From: Winogradskyella vincentii
GTDB taxonomy: Bacteria; Bacteroidota; Bacteroidia; Flavobacteriales; Flavobacteriaceae
Assembly: GCF_020166345.1 (NCBI RefSeq)
Contig: NZ_JAIUJS010000003.1
Location: forward strand, 248,001 to 312,000
Direction of reading: 5' to 3'
Length of the DNA: 64,000 bases
In this document: positions 54,022 through 63,056 of the stretch, piece after piece
How the letters are laid out: each line of letters opens with the position of its first letter
How positions within the stretch are numbered: the first letter of the stretch is position 1
Made by a program: the position numbers and the translations under genes
Notes under the pieces: generated by a model
Told to the model about the DNA's origin: nothing
Database searches by the model: none
What the model saw: only the letters and a program-made list of their open reading frames with translations

Positions 54022-54576
54022 CTAAAAGTATTGACTGATTTTCCCCCAGAATGTTTTAGGTTTAAACATAAACTCCTCTTCAAGCTCTTCCATGGTCTTA
54101 TCATGGTCATTTATTTTATTAAACATTTTTGCTCTAATTAAATAGATGGATGGAAAAACTATTGCCATTATTGGGACAAACCAAATAATATCAGCGACAT
54201 CCAAATAACGTGCATCAAAATTAAGTGCTACAATACACTGATAACTAAACATTGCAATTGGTACAATAAGTGCGTGATACCACCAATGTTTGCATGTTAA
54301 GAACCAAATGAGAGAAAGTAAAAGAGGAACAAACTTCATTGCCAGAACCCACATCGCCACATTGGCACTTTCATATTCTATACTATAATACTTACCGAAT
54401 ATAGTATCCCATTCCTGAGTGTCTGGCACATATTCATATAAGTAAAACAAAAAGGGAGTAGCTGCAACTATTGTTGCAACTATACTCCCAGTTAAAATTT
54501 TCCTGTTGTAGGACTTTTTATCCTGCTGGTGGAACTTTAAGTTTTCTTTTGTCAACTTGTGTTGTAACTTGCTCAT
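54022..54576 (-). CDS. Four-helix membrane protein of unknown function
   Basis: A 184-residue protein. A basic, polar N-terminus (KLTKENLKFHQQDKKSYNRK) precedes four hydrophobic helices at about 28-48, 73-93, 98-118 and 127-147. The C-terminus is acidic (DKTMEELEEEFMFKPKTFWG). I do not recognise a family. The ATG at 54576 lies 59 bases inside the upstream small secreted-peptide gene, in another frame. An in-frame TTG at codon 8 would still overlap. No other start is available before the second helix, so the overlap appears real and suggests translational coupling. Confidence 0.7.
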   Translation of the reverse strand: MSKLQHKLTKENLKFHQQDKKSYNRKILTGSIVATIVAATPFLFYLYEYVPDTQEWDTIFGKYYSIEYESANVAMWVLAMKFVPLLLSLIWFLTCKHWWYHALIVPIAMFSYQCIVALNFDARYLDVADIIWFVPIMAIVFPSIYLIRAKMFNKINDHDKTMEELEEEFMFKPKTFWGKISQYF

Positions 54577-54661
54577 CTAAGTCAATAATGTTAGTCGCTT
54601 GTACAGTGAATAACATTCCTCCAAAGATTGCAATCGCTAAAACTAGTTTTTTAGTCTTCAT
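54518..54661 (-). CDS. Small secreted peptide, 47 residues
   Basis: An open frame too short for routine calling. The minus-strand reading from ATG at 54661 starts MKTKKLVLAIAIFGGMLFTV and continues QATNIIDLDEQV, ending DKRKLKVPPAG. The first 22 residues form an ideal signal peptide with cleavage after VQA. The mature peptide would be about 25 residues with an acidic first half and a basic, proline-ending second half. A minus-strand -7 box TAATTTTG (complement of 54693-54700) lies 31 bases upstream. Its 3' end overlaps the start of the membrane-protein gene by 59 bases. Function unknown; an export peptide or ligand of that membrane protein is conceivable. Confidence 0.7.
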   Translation of the reverse strand: MKTKKLVLAIAIFGGMLFTVQATNIIDLDEQVTTQVDKRKLKVPPAG

Positions 54662-54692
54662 AATTTCTAGGGATTTAATTAATTAATTACTA

Positions 54693-54700
54693 CAAAATTA
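54693..54700 (-). promoter_or_regulatory. -7 box of the secreted peptide gene
   Basis: The complement reads TAATTTTG, an exact TAnnTTTG match, 31 bases before the ATG. A small inverted repeat AGGAC-ctttc-GTCCT (54705-54719) lies just upstream and may be an operator or the weak end of the tsaE transcript. Confidence 0.5.
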
Positions 54701-54819
54701 AACTAGGACCTTTCGTCCTTAAAATGGAGTAATGTTAAATTCCAAGAAAAATTGCGGATTCAATTACGGTTTTTCCGTAACTAGCTTGCTAATCTAAGAG
54801 AAACGTTGTCAAAATTTGA

Positions 54820-55311
54820 TCAAAATTTTGGTACTGTCATGGCGTTATTTTCGGTTAAACTTTCTTTATTTATGGTCAATTTGAGGGATCGTTGACTGTC
54901 TTCTAATTCCGTAATGATAATGGTTTGAGCGTTTTCTGGTAATAATTCTGAAATACGCTCTGGCCACTCCATAAATATCCAATGATCTGAAGACAGATAA
55001 TCTTCTATACCAAAATTGTAGGCTTCTTCAATCGATTCAATTCTGTAAAAATCAAAGTGATAAACCTTATCTTCTGGCAATTGATATTCATTAACAATTG
55101 AAAATGTTGGACTGGTAGCTATATCAGTACTTTGCATTGCTTTAAGCAACGCATTAACCAATGTTGTTTTACCAGCACCCATATTTCCGTTAAACAAAAC
55201 AATTTTAGAATCCAAATGTTCCAAAATCTGTTCTGCAACAGAGTTGATATTTTCTAAATGATATGTAAACTCAATATTGTTCAATGTTATTGGACATTTT
55301 ACTGAGCACAA
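54820..55311 (-). CDS. tsaE: tRNA threonylcarbamoyladenosine synthesis ATPase TsaE
   Basis: A 163-residue P-loop ATPase that works with TsaB and TsaD to make t6A37 in tRNAs that read ANN codons. Walker A is GNMGAGKTT (42-50). SPTFSIVNEY (67-76), HFDFYRIESIEEA with Asp87, and FMEWPERI with Glu115 are family motifs. The frame opens with MCSVKCPITLNNIEF; a start nearer ITLNNIEF would fit the family better, but no ATG is there. It lies 70 bases downstream of porX on the same strand. Confidence 0.92.
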   Translation of the reverse strand: MCSVKCPITLNNIEFTYHLENINSVAEQILEHLDSKIVLFNGNMGAGKTTLVNALLKAMQSTDIATSPTFSIVNEYQLPEDKVYHFDFYRIESIEEAYNFGIEDYLSSDHWIFMEWPERISELLPENAQTIIITELEDSQRSLKLTINKESLTENNAMTVPKF

Positions 55312-55381
55312 TTATAGATATAAATATTGAGAAATCCTAGAAAAAAGTGTATTTCATCGGATATTTATGCCTTTTACGGAT

Positions 55382-56929
55382 TTATTTAGGGTCTAAAACA
55401 ACAAACGGAATAATCATTTCTTCAAGTGAAACGCCACCATGTTGATAAGTATTTCTGTAATAGCTTACATAATGATTAAAATTGTTTGGATACGCTAAAA
55501 AGTAATCTCCTTTTGCAAAAATAAACGAACTACTCATAGTTAATGCTGGCAAATGAACACTTTTTGGATCCTTTATCGCTAAGACATCTTTATCTTGATA
55601 AGTTAGGCTTCGGCCAGTTTTATAACGAAGATTCAAGCTTGTATCTCTATCTCCAATAACTTTAGAAGGTGCTTTTACATTTATGGTACCATGATCAGTT
55701 GTCAAAATCAATTTAAATCCAAGTTGTTGAGAAAGTTGTATCATTTCTAGCAATGGTGAATTTTTAAACCAACTTACAGTGAGTGACCTGTATGCCTTAT
55801 CATTTGAAGCCAATTCCTTGACTACTTCCATTTCTGTTTTAGAATGCGAAAGCATATCTACAAAATTGTAAACAACAACGGTAAGGTCATTGTCTTTTAA
55901 TGACCTGAAATTCTCTACTAATTTCTTACCTGATTTTAAATTAGTAATCTTATGGTATTCGTATTTAAGGTGATTTAGACCAAGGCGTTTTATTTGTTCT
56001 CTTAAAAAATCATCCTCGTGCATGTTTTTACCACCTTCGTCAGTATCATTTTTCCAATATTGAGGATACAATTTTTCCATATCTGCAGGCATCAGCCCAG
56101 AAAATATAGCATTTCGTGCATATTGGGTAGCGGTTGGTAGAATACTAAAGAAAGGTAATTCTGAGGTTTTCTTATAATAATTGTTAACTATAGGTTCAAA
56201 AGCCTTCCATTGATCATATCGTAAATTATCAATAACAACCATAAGTGTTGGTTGTTTATCACTTAATTCTGGGACCACTTTATCCTTAAACAGGGTGTGG
56301 GACATTATTGGTGCATCTGTATTTGGTTGAAACCAATCTGAATAATTTTTTTCAATGAACTTCCCAAACTGAGAATTTGCTTCATTTTTTTGTGACTCCA
56401 AAATATCGGTCATTCCAACATCTTCAATATCTTCGAGTTGTAACTCCCAATAAATTAGTTTTTGGTATAGTTCTATCCACTCTTCATAAGAATTCACCAT
56501 AGATAAATCCATCGCAATTTTTCTAAACTCTTGCTGATAGTTAGATGTAGTCTTCTCAGAAATTAAACGCGAGTGATCCAAATTCTTCTTTAAACTCAAT
56601 AAGATTTGATTTGGGTTGACTGGCTTAATTAAGTAATCTGCAATTTTACTACCAATTGCTTCCTCCATTATATATTCTTCCTCACTTTTTGTAATCATTA
56701 CTATAGGGAGATTGGCACGACGTTCTTTAATCTCGTTTAGTGTTTCCAATCCTGTTAAACCCGGCATATTTTCATCAAGGAAAACGATATCAAAATTAGT
56801 ATCGTCAATAATTTCGAGTGCTTCTGTACCACTCTGACAAGTAGTTACTTCATATTGTTTCTGTTCTAAAAAAAGTATATGTGGTTTAAGTAAATCTATT
56901 TCATCGTCAACCCAAAGAATATTAATCAT
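55382..56929 (-). CDS. porX: T9SS response regulator PorX (receiver plus PglZ domain)
   Basis: A 515-residue two-domain regulator. The receiver domain (1-118) has WVDDE, phospho-acceptor Asp52 in VFLDENMPG, Thr80 and Lys102 in YLIKPVNP. A helical linker follows. The PglZ/alkaline-phosphatase-like domain (about 215-515) keeps the metal-site pattern: Asp234 (VVIDNLR), a Thr in PTATQ (266-268), Asp358 and His362 (FVDMLSHSK), Asp412-His413 (TTDHG) and His497 (YQHGG). In Porphyromonas and Flavobacterium PorX acts with PorY and a sigma factor on T9SS genes. It therefore links functionally to the T9SS-sorted lyase in this window. Confidence 0.95.
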   Translation of the reverse strand: MINILWVDDEIDLLKPHILFLEQKQYEVTTCQSGTEALEIIDDTNFDIVFLDENMPGLTGLETLNEIKERRANLPIVMITKSEEEYIMEEAIGSKIADYLIKPVNPNQILLSLKKNLDHSRLISEKTTSNYQQEFRKIAMDLSMVNSYEEWIELYQKLIYWELQLEDIEDVGMTDILESQKNEANSQFGKFIEKNYSDWFQPNTDAPIMSHTLFKDKVVPELSDKQPTLMVVIDNLRYDQWKAFEPIVNNYYKKTSELPFFSILPTATQYARNAIFSGLMPADMEKLYPQYWKNDTDEGGKNMHEDDFLREQIKRLGLNHLKYEYHKITNLKSGKKLVENFRSLKDNDLTVVVYNFVDMLSHSKTEMEVVKELASNDKAYRSLTVSWFKNSPLLEMIQLSQQLGFKLILTTDHGTINVKAPSKVIGDRDTSLNLRYKTGRSLTYQDKDVLAIKDPKSVHLPALTMSSSFIFAKGDYFLAYPNNFNHYVSYYRNTYQHGGVSLEEMIIPFVVLDPK

Positions 56930-56936
56930 GTTGGTG

Positions 56937-56944
56937 TATATTTG
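56937..56944 (+). promoter_or_regulatory. -7 box very close to the HD-domain gene start
   Basis: TATATTTG fits TAnnTTTG and ends only 11 bases before the ATG at 56956. If used, the transcript would have a leader of about 5 bases, close to leaderless. The box lies in the 26-base gap shared with the divergent porX gene. Confidence 0.45.
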
Positions 56945-56955
56945 TTTCTTAATTA

Positions 56956-58200
56956 ATGAATTTAAACATTTTGCCTATCAAGAATAAGCTCAAAATATTT
57001 AACGATCCAATTTACGGATTTATTACTATTCCAAATTCTTTAATTTTTGACTTAATAGAGCATAAATACTTCCAAAGGTTAAGACGAATTACACAAATGG
57101 GGTTGTCCTATTTGGTTTACCCTGGAGCACATCACACTCGTTTTCATCATGCGTTGGGTAGCATGCATTTAATGCAACAAGCGATCAATGTACTTCGTTT
57201 TAAGGGAGTTAGCATTGCAGAAGATGAAGAGAATGGATTATTAATTGCCATTTTATTACATGATATTGGCCATGGGCCTTTTTCTCATGCTATGGAGCAT
57301 AGTCTTGTGACAGACATTACTCATGAAGAAATATCACTCTATTTTATGGAGGCGTTAAATGAAGAGTTTAACGGAAGTTTAACTTTAGCCATCTCAATAT
57401 TTAAAGGAGAGTACCCTCGAAAGTTTATGTGCCAGCTAATTTCTAGCCAACTGGATATGGATAGAGCTGATTACTTGAAAAGAGATAGTTTCTATACAGG
57501 TGTGGCCGAAGGAAACATAAATAGCGAACGTTTAATTACGATGCTTAATGTAGTAGATGACCACCTGGTTATTGAAGAAAAAGGTATTTATAGTGTTGAA
57601 AAGTTTTTAATAGCCAGACGTTTTATGTATTGGCAAGTGTATTTGCATAAAACTGGTTTGGTAGCAGAACAATTATTAACTAGAATATTGAAACGAGCCA
57701 AGGAATTAGTCCTAGATGGAGAAGAATTGTCTTGCAGTGATGCGCTTAACCATTTCTTAAGTGTAGAAATTAATAAATCTAATTTTGAGGATTCTACCTT
57801 ACAGGTTTTTGCCAAACTAGATGATTATGATATTATCTCCGCAATAAAGGAATGGCAATATCATAATGATTTTGTGCTTAGCAATCTATGTGATATGATC
57901 ATAAATAGGGATTTATTAAGAATCCAGATAAAAAATAAAAGTATTAAAGTTTCAGAGTTAGTTGAGCATAAGCGTGATTTAATGAATCGATATAAAATCT
58001 CTGAATCGGAGGCAGATTATTTTGTGTTTCAGGGTAAGATAACTAACCAAGCATATCAACAAAAAAAGGAGAACATAGATATACTTTATAAGAACGGAAA
58101 AATTAAAGATATTGTAAAAGCATCAGACCAGCTTAATCTTAAAGCACTTAGTAAACCCGTTACGAAACATTATATGTGCTATCCTAAGAAGAAAATTTGA
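56956..58200 (+). CDS. HD-domain phosphohydrolase
   Basis: A 414-residue protein of the SAMHD1/dGTPase-like HD group. The metal pattern is clear: His64/His65 (RFHHALGSMHL), His102-Asp103 (LLHDIGHGPFSHAMEH) and Asp167 (SSQLDMDRADYLKRDS). The start KLKIFNDPIYGFITIPN is typical of flavobacterial members. It probably hydrolyses nucleotides (dNTP to nucleoside and triphosphate), but the substrate is not proven. It is divergent from porX with only 26 bases between start codons. Confidence 0.88.
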   Translation: MNLNILPIKNKLKIFNDPIYGFITIPNSLIFDLIEHKYFQRLRRITQMGLSYLVYPGAHHTRFHHALGSMHLMQQAINVLRFKGVSIAEDEENGLLIAILLHDIGHGPFSHAMEHSLVTDITHEEISLYFMEALNEEFNGSLTLAISIFKGEYPRKFMCQLISSQLDMDRADYLKRDSFYTGVAEGNINSERLITMLNVVDDHLVIEEKGIYSVEKFLIARRFMYWQVYLHKTGLVAEQLLTRILKRAKELVLDGEELSCSDALNHFLSVEINKSNFEDSTLQVFAKLDDYDIISAIKEWQYHNDFVLSNLCDMIINRDLLRIQIKNKSIKVSELVEHKRDLMNRYKISESEADYFVFQGKITNQAYQQKKENIDILYKNGKIKDIVKASDQLNLKALSKPVTKHYMCYPKKKI

Positions 58201-58211
58201 TACATTTTTTC

Positions 58212-58219
58212 TATTTTTG
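58212..58219 (+). promoter_or_regulatory. -7 box of the lipid A operon
   Basis: TATTTTTG, ending 28 bases before the lpxD TTG start. The next genes follow closely, so it probably drives lpxD, lpxC/fabZ, lpxA, efp and the second lpxD. Confidence 0.6.
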
Positions 58220-58247
58220 CGGGAAACCAGCAAACAAAATCAATTAA

Positions 58248-59276
58248 TTGAAATTCACAGCAGAACAAATAGCAGGTATATTAGAAGGCGAAGTGGTTGG
58301 AAACCCAACTGTGGAAGTTTCACAACTTGCAAAGATTGAAGAAGGAAAAGAAGGAACACTTACTTTTTTAGCAAACCCAAAATACAAACCCTTTATATAT
58401 TCAACAAAGGCTTCAATTACTATTGTTAATGCTGATTTTGAACCAGAAGAAGAACTTTCAACAACTCTAATTAAGGTAGATGATGCTTATGGCGCGTTTA
58501 CCAAGTTATTAGAGTATTACAACCAGATTAAACTTAATAAGTCTGGAGTAGAACAACCGAGTTATATTTCCGATTCAGCCATGTTGGGTGAGAATTGTTA
58601 TGTTGGAGCGTTTTCATATATAGGTGATAACGTAAAATTAGGTGATAATGTAAAGATTTATCCTAGTGCCTATGTAGGTGATAATGTCACAATTAATGAT
58701 AATTCTATTGTCTTTTCTGGTGCTAAAATATATTCTGAGTGTATTATTGGTAAGAATTGTGTTATTAACTCTGGCGCAATAATTGGTGCTGATGGTTTTG
58801 GTTTCGCACCAAATGAAAAGGGAGAGTATTCAAAAGTTCCGCAAATCGGTAATGTTATTTTAGAGGATTTCGTTGATATTGGTGCCGGAACAACAATAGA
58901 CAGAGCTACCTTAGGATCTACAATTATTAGGAGAGGTGTGAAATTAGATAATCAAATTCAAATTGCACACAACGTAGAAATAGGTAAAAACACAGTTATA
59001 GCAGCACAAACTGGTGTAGCGGGTTCAACAAAAATTGGAGAAAATTGTCAGATTGGTGGACAAGTTGGTATTGTTGGACACATTACCATTGGTAATAATG
59101 TAAAAATTCAAGCACAATCTGGTATTGGAAGACATGTAAAGGATAATGAGGTATTACAAGGGTCACCAGCTTTAACATATGGTGACTATAATAAGTCATA
59201 TGTTTACTTTAAAAACCTACCAAAGATTGTAAAAAATATAAACGATTTAGAAAAGAAAGTCGATGGCAATAATTAA
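58248..59276 (+). CDS. lpxD: UDP-3-O-acylglucosamine N-acyltransferase
   Basis: A 342-residue acyltransferase that adds the second 3-hydroxyacyl chain to UDP-3-O-acyl-GlcN in lipid A synthesis. The N-terminal uridine-binding domain begins [19 protein letters not shown]. The hexapeptide beta-helix covers about 100-310. The catalytic histidine lies in [17 protein letters not shown]. The start codon is TTG at 58248; no in-frame ATG exists before residue 100, and the family begins exactly here. It overlaps lpxC/fabZ by 14 bases. Confidence 0.94.
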   Translation: MKFTAEQIAGILEGEVVGNPTVEVSQLAKIEEGKEGTLTFLANPKYKPFIYSTKASITIVNADFEPEEELSTTLIKVDDAYGAFTKLLEYYNQIKLNKSGVEQPSYISDSAMLGENCYVGAFSYIGDNVKLGDNVKIYPSAYVGDNVTINDNSIVFSGAKIYSECIIGKNCVINSGAIIGADGFGFAPNEKGEYSKVPQIGNVILEDFVDIGAGTTIDRATLGSTIIRRGVKLDNQIQIAHNVEIGKNTVIAAQTGVAGSTKIGENCQIGGQVGIVGHITIGNNVKIQAQSGIGRHVKDNEVLQGSPALTYGDYNKSYVYFKNLPKIVKNINDLEKKVDGNN

Positions 59277-60669
59277 AACTGAAACCAAACAAAAGACCAT
59301 AAAAAAGGAAGTAACACTTGAGGGTGTTGGCTTACACACAGGTACTGATGTTAAATTAGTTTTTAAACCAGGTCTAGAGAATTCAGGATTCATTTTTGAA
59401 CGTGTAGATTTAGAAGGAAGTCCAAAAATAGAAGCAGACGCCAACTATGTTACAAATACCCAAAGAGGAACTTGTCTTGAAAAAAATGGTGTAACTATCC
59501 AGACTTGCGAGCATGTATTGGCAGCCTTGGTCGGTTTAGATATTGATAATGCAATTATAGAACTCAACGCTTCAGAACCACCAATTATGGACGGTTCATC
59601 AAAGTTTTTTGTGGAAGCTATTGAAAAAGCTGGAATTGTTGAGCAAGCAGCTGTTAGAGAAGAATATGAAGTAAAGCAAGTAGTTTCTTATTCAGACGAA
59701 GAATCTGGAAGTGAAATAATTTTAATGCCATCAAAAACTTATCAGGTTACTACTATGGTAGATTTTGGAACTAAAGTATTAGGTACCCAAAATGCAACAA
59801 TGAATGATGTTTCTGATTTTAAAGCAGATATAGCAAATGCTAGAACTTTTAGCTTTTTGCATGAACTTGAAATGTTGCTAGAACATGGTTTAATAAAAGG
59901 TGGTGATCTTAATAATGCTATTGTTTATGTTGACAAAGAGTTGTCAGCTGAAACAATGGAAAAGTTAAAAGTTGCTTTTAAAAAGGATAGCATAGCTGTT
60001 AAACCAAATGGTATATTGGATAATCTAACGCTTCATTATCCTAATGAAGCCGCTCGTCATAAATTGCTTGATGTTGTTGGTGATTTGGCTTTAATTGGTA
60101 CAAAAATTAGAGGTAAGGTTATTGCTAATAAACCTGGTCACTTTGTAAATACGCAATTTGCAAAGAAGATTTCTAAATTAATCAAGAACGAAAGGCGTAA
60201 TAATGTACCTCAAATTGATTTGAATTCACCTCCACTTATGGATGTAAATCAAATCATGAACATGTTGCCACATAGACAACCTTTTTTATTGCTAGATAAG
60301 GTCTATGAGCTAACCGATAATTATGTTATCGGCATGAAGAACGTAACTATGAACGAAGAATACTTTAAAGGTCATTTTCCTGGCGCACCTGTTATGCCAG
60401 GAGTATTAATCGTCGAGGCGATGGCACAGACTGGAGGAATATTGGTTTTAAGTACAGTTCCTGATCCTGAGAATTATTTAACGTTCTTCATGAAAATGGA
60501 TAATGTAAAGTTTAAACAAAAAGTTGTTCCTGGTGACACATTAATTTTTAAGTGTTCCTTGATAACTCCTATAAGAAGAGGCATATGTCATATGCAAGGT
60601 TATGCATATGCAAATGGAAAATTATGTGCTGAAGCTGAGTTAATGGCCCAAATTTCTAAAGTAAAATAA
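59263..60669 (+). CDS. lpxC/fabZ: LpxC-FabZ fusion: UDP-3-O-acyl-GlcNAc deacetylase and hydroxyacyl-ACP dehydratase
   Basis: A 468-residue bifunctional enzyme common in Bacteroidota. LpxC (about 8-310) has [18 protein letters not shown], the Zn ligand His84 in [17 protein letters not shown], and [16 protein letters not shown] with the other His/Asp ligands. FabZ (about 325-468) has [14 protein letters not shown] and the hot-dog active site [20 protein letters not shown]. It commits UDP-GlcNAc to lipid A and supplies unsaturated acyl-ACP. The gene begins inside the end of lpxD and is followed by lpxA after 1 base. Confidence 0.96.
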   Translation: MAIIKTETKQKTIKKEVTLEGVGLHTGTDVKLVFKPGLENSGFIFERVDLEGSPKIEADANYVTNTQRGTCLEKNGVTIQTCEHVLAALVGLDIDNAIIELNASEPPIMDGSSKFFVEAIEKAGIVEQAAVREEYEVKQVVSYSDEESGSEIILMPSKTYQVTTMVDFGTKVLGTQNATMNDVSDFKADIANARTFSFLHELEMLLEHGLIKGGDLNNAIVYVDKELSAETMEKLKVAFKKDSIAVKPNGILDNLTLHYPNEAARHKLLDVVGDLALIGTKIRGKVIANKPGHFVNTQFAKKISKLIKNERRNNVPQIDLNSPPLMDVNQIMNMLPHRQPFLLLDKVYELTDNYVIGMKNVTMNEEYFKGHFPGAPVMPGVLIVEAMAQTGGILVLSTVPDPENYLTFFMKMDNVKFKQKVVPGDTLIFKCSLITPIRRGICHMQGYAYANGKLCAEAELMAQISKVK

Positions 60670-60670
60670 A

Positions 60671-61456
60671 ATGAATCAACCACTAGCATACGTACATCCA
60701 GGAGCAAAAATTGCTAAAAACGTTGTTATAGAACCTTTTACAACTATACACAATAATGTAAAAATTGGCGAAGGGACTTGGATTGGTAGTAATGTTACTA
60801 TCATGGAAGGTGCAAGAATCGGGAAGAATTGTAATATTTTTCCAGGAGCTGTCATTTCAGCTGTACCTCAAGATTTAAAATATAATGATGAAGACACTAC
60901 TGTTGAAATAGGAGACAACGTAACAATTAGAGAATGTGTTACCATTAATCGTGGAACAACGGATAAAATGAAGACTGTAATAGGTAATAATTGTCTAATA
61001 ATGGCTTATTGTCATATTGCTCATGATTGTGTAGTGGGTAACAATTGTATCTTTTCAAACAATAGTACTTTGGCCGGACATATCACTGTAGGTGATTATG
61101 TAGTATTAGCGGGTATGACAGCTGTACATCAATTCTGTTCAATAGGTAACCACGCTTTTGTAACTGGAGGGTCATTGGTAAGAAAAGATGTACCACCTTT
61201 TGTTAAGGCGGCAAGAGAACCATTATCATATGTAGGCATCAATTCTGTTGGTTTAAGACGTAGAGGATTTAGTACTGAGAAGATTAGGGAAATTCAGAAT
61301 ATTTTTAGAATACTTTATCAGAAAAACTATAATAATACTCAAGCTTCAGAGATAATCGAAGCAGAAATGGAAGCTACACCTGAGCGCGATGAAATTCTTC
61401 AATTTATTAAGAATTCGCACAGAGGTATAATGAAAGGGTATTTTAAATCAAATTAA
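60671..61456 (+). CDS. lpxA: Acyl-ACP--UDP-GlcNAc O-acyltransferase
   Basis: A 261-residue left-handed beta-helix enzyme for the first step of lipid A synthesis. Marks are LAYVHPGAKIAKNVVIEPFT at the start and YCHIAHDCVVGNNC with the catalytic His. SNNSTLAGHITVGDYVVLAG and AVHQFCSIGNHAFVTGG follow, then a helical C-terminus with GLRRRGFS. Normal length. Third gene of the lipid A operon. Confidence 0.96.
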   Translation: MNQPLAYVHPGAKIAKNVVIEPFTTIHNNVKIGEGTWIGSNVTIMEGARIGKNCNIFPGAVISAVPQDLKYNDEDTTVEIGDNVTIRECVTINRGTTDKMKTVIGNNCLIMAYCHIAHDCVVGNNCIFSNNSTLAGHITVGDYVVLAGMTAVHQFCSIGNHAFVTGGSLVRKDVPPFVKAAREPLSYVGINSVGLRRRGFSTEKIREIQNIFRILYQKNYNNTQASEIIEAEMEATPERDEILQFIKNSHRGIMKGYFKSN

Positions 61457-61476
61457 TAAAATAACATCACTATAAT

Positions 61477-62043
61477 ATGGCAAGTACATCAGATATCCGA
61501 AATGGATTATGCATTAAATACAATCACGATATTTATAAAATCATTGAATTTTTACATGTGAAACCTGGTAAAGGTCCAGCTTTTGTTAGAACTAAGCTTA
61601 AAAGCGTTACAACTGGGAAAGTAATAGATAATACATTTTCAGCGGGTCACAAAATTGATGATGTACGTGTTGAAACTCATAAATTTCAGTATTTATATAA
61701 TGATGGTGAATATTATCATTTTATGAATGAATCGGATTACTCTCAGATTCAATTAACAGAAAACGCTTTAGACAGACCAGATTTAATGAAAGAAGGTGAG
61801 ATTGTTACTGTTTTAATAAATACGGAAGATGACATGCCACTATCTGTAGATATGCCTGCGAGTGTAATTTTGGAAGTAACGCATACAGAGCCTGGAGTTA
61901 AAGGTAATACTGCAACTAATGCAACTAAGCCAGCTACTGTTGAAACTGGTGCAACAGTTAATGTCCCATTATTTATTAATGAAGGTGATAAAATAAAAAT
62001 TGAAACCGCAAAAGGCACTTATAAAGAGCGTATAAAGGAATAA
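61477..62043 (+). CDS. efp: Translation elongation factor P
   Basis: A 188-residue three-domain factor that rescues ribosomes stalled at proline runs. The domain I tip is HVKPGKGPAFVRTKLK with Lys32 at the position that is modified in many bacteria. Domains II and III include FMNESDYSQIQL, TVLINTEDDMPLSVDMPASV, TEPGVKGNTATNATKPATVE and a C-terminal KIETAKGTYKERI. It sits 20 bases after lpxA and joins directly to the second lpxD, with the stop followed at once by the next ATG. Confidence 0.96.
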   Translation: MASTSDIRNGLCIKYNHDIYKIIEFLHVKPGKGPAFVRTKLKSVTTGKVIDNTFSAGHKIDDVRVETHKFQYLYNDGEYYHFMNESDYSQIQLTENALDRPDLMKEGEIVTVLINTEDDMPLSVDMPASVILEVTHTEPGVKGNTATNATKPATVETGATVNVPLFINEGDKIKIETAKGTYKERIKE

Positions 62044-62985
62044 ATGAAATTTCCTGAAGTATATACCTTAAAACAGATTGCAGATTTAATTTCATGCAAA
62101 TTTGTTGGTGAAGAAAACTTCCCAGTTCATGGTATAAATGAAATTCATGTTGTTGAACCAGGTGACATTGTATTTGTTGATCATCCAAAATACTATGATA
62201 AGGCACTAGAATCAGCAGCCACCGTTGTTTTAATTAATAAAGAAGTAGAGTGTCCTAAAGGCAAAGCGCTTTTAATATCTGATGATCCATTTAGGGATTT
62301 TAACAAACTCACACTTCATTTCAAACCATTTAAGTCTTCAAACGTTGCCGTTGCTACTGATGCTGATATCGGAAAAAGTACAATTGTTCAGCCAAATTGT
62401 TTTATTGGTAATAATGTAAAAATTGGTGAAAATTGTGTCATTCATTCGAATGTAAGTATTTACGATGATACCATAATCGGTGATAATGTTACAATACACG
62501 CAGGAACTGTTCTAGGCGCATCAGCATTTTATTATAAAAATAGACCTGAGGGGTACGATCAATTGATTTCTGGTGGTCGCGTTATTATTGAAGATAATGT
62601 AGACATTGGGGCATTATGTACCATAGATAGAGGAGTCACAGGAGATACAACTATTGGTGAAGGTTCAAAATTAGATAACCAAATTCAAATTGGTCATGAC
62701 ACAGTAATTGGGAAAAAGTGTTTAATAGCTTCGCAAACTGGTATTGCTGGTTGTGTGGTTGTAGAAGACAATGTTACGATTTGGGGACAAGTAGGTATTA
62801 AAAGTGATGTTACAATTTCAAAAGGAACGGTAATATTTGCGCAAGCTGGTATAAATAAAACAACCGTTGAAGGTGTAACATATTTTGGATCACCTGCAAA
62901 AGATGCACGTTCATTCTTTAAGGAAATGGCCTATGTTAAAAAGATTCCTGAGATATTAGAATTCATCAAAAAAAATACTAATTGA
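62044..62985 (+). CDS. Second LpxD-like N-acyltransferase
   Basis: A 313-residue paralogue of LpxD. The N-terminal domain starts [21 protein letters not shown]. The beta-helix follows (about 105-290) with the histidine-containing stretch [18 protein letters not shown] matching that of lpxD at 58248. It lacks about 30 C-terminal residues compared with the first copy. It is probably a homologue with changed acyl or sugar specificity, as this efp-linked paralogue is common in the family. Its substrate cannot be told from sequence. Confidence 0.85.
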   Translation: MKFPEVYTLKQIADLISCKFVGEENFPVHGINEIHVVEPGDIVFVDHPKYYDKALESAATVVLINKEVECPKGKALLISDDPFRDFNKLTLHFKPFKSSNVAVATDADIGKSTIVQPNCFIGNNVKIGENCVIHSNVSIYDDTIIGDNVTIHAGTVLGASAFYYKNRPEGYDQLISGGRVIIEDNVDIGALCTIDRGVTGDTTIGEGSKLDNQIQIGHDTVIGKKCLIASQTGIAGCVVVEDNVTIWGQVGIKSDVTISKGTVIFAQAGINKTTVEGVTYFGSPAKDARSFFKEMAYVKKIPEILEFIKKNTN

Positions 62986-63013
62986 TTCCCTTTACATTTA
63001 TGTTAAGAAGAAT

Positions 63014-63021
63014 TATTTTTG
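63014..63021 (+). promoter_or_regulatory. -7 box of the sucD promoter
   Basis: TATTTTTG, 35 bases before the sucD ATG and 28 bases past the preceding stop, indicating that sucD is transcribed separately from the lipid A operon. Confidence 0.6.
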
Positions 63022-63056
63022 CACTCTAAATAAATAAACCATAAAAAATTATCTAA

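Noticed and set aside
54471..54686. A plus-strand open frame of 71 codons across the secreted peptide gene
   Set aside because: It is antisense to two better supported minus-strand genes, has no promoter box and has an unlikely cysteine-rich composition.
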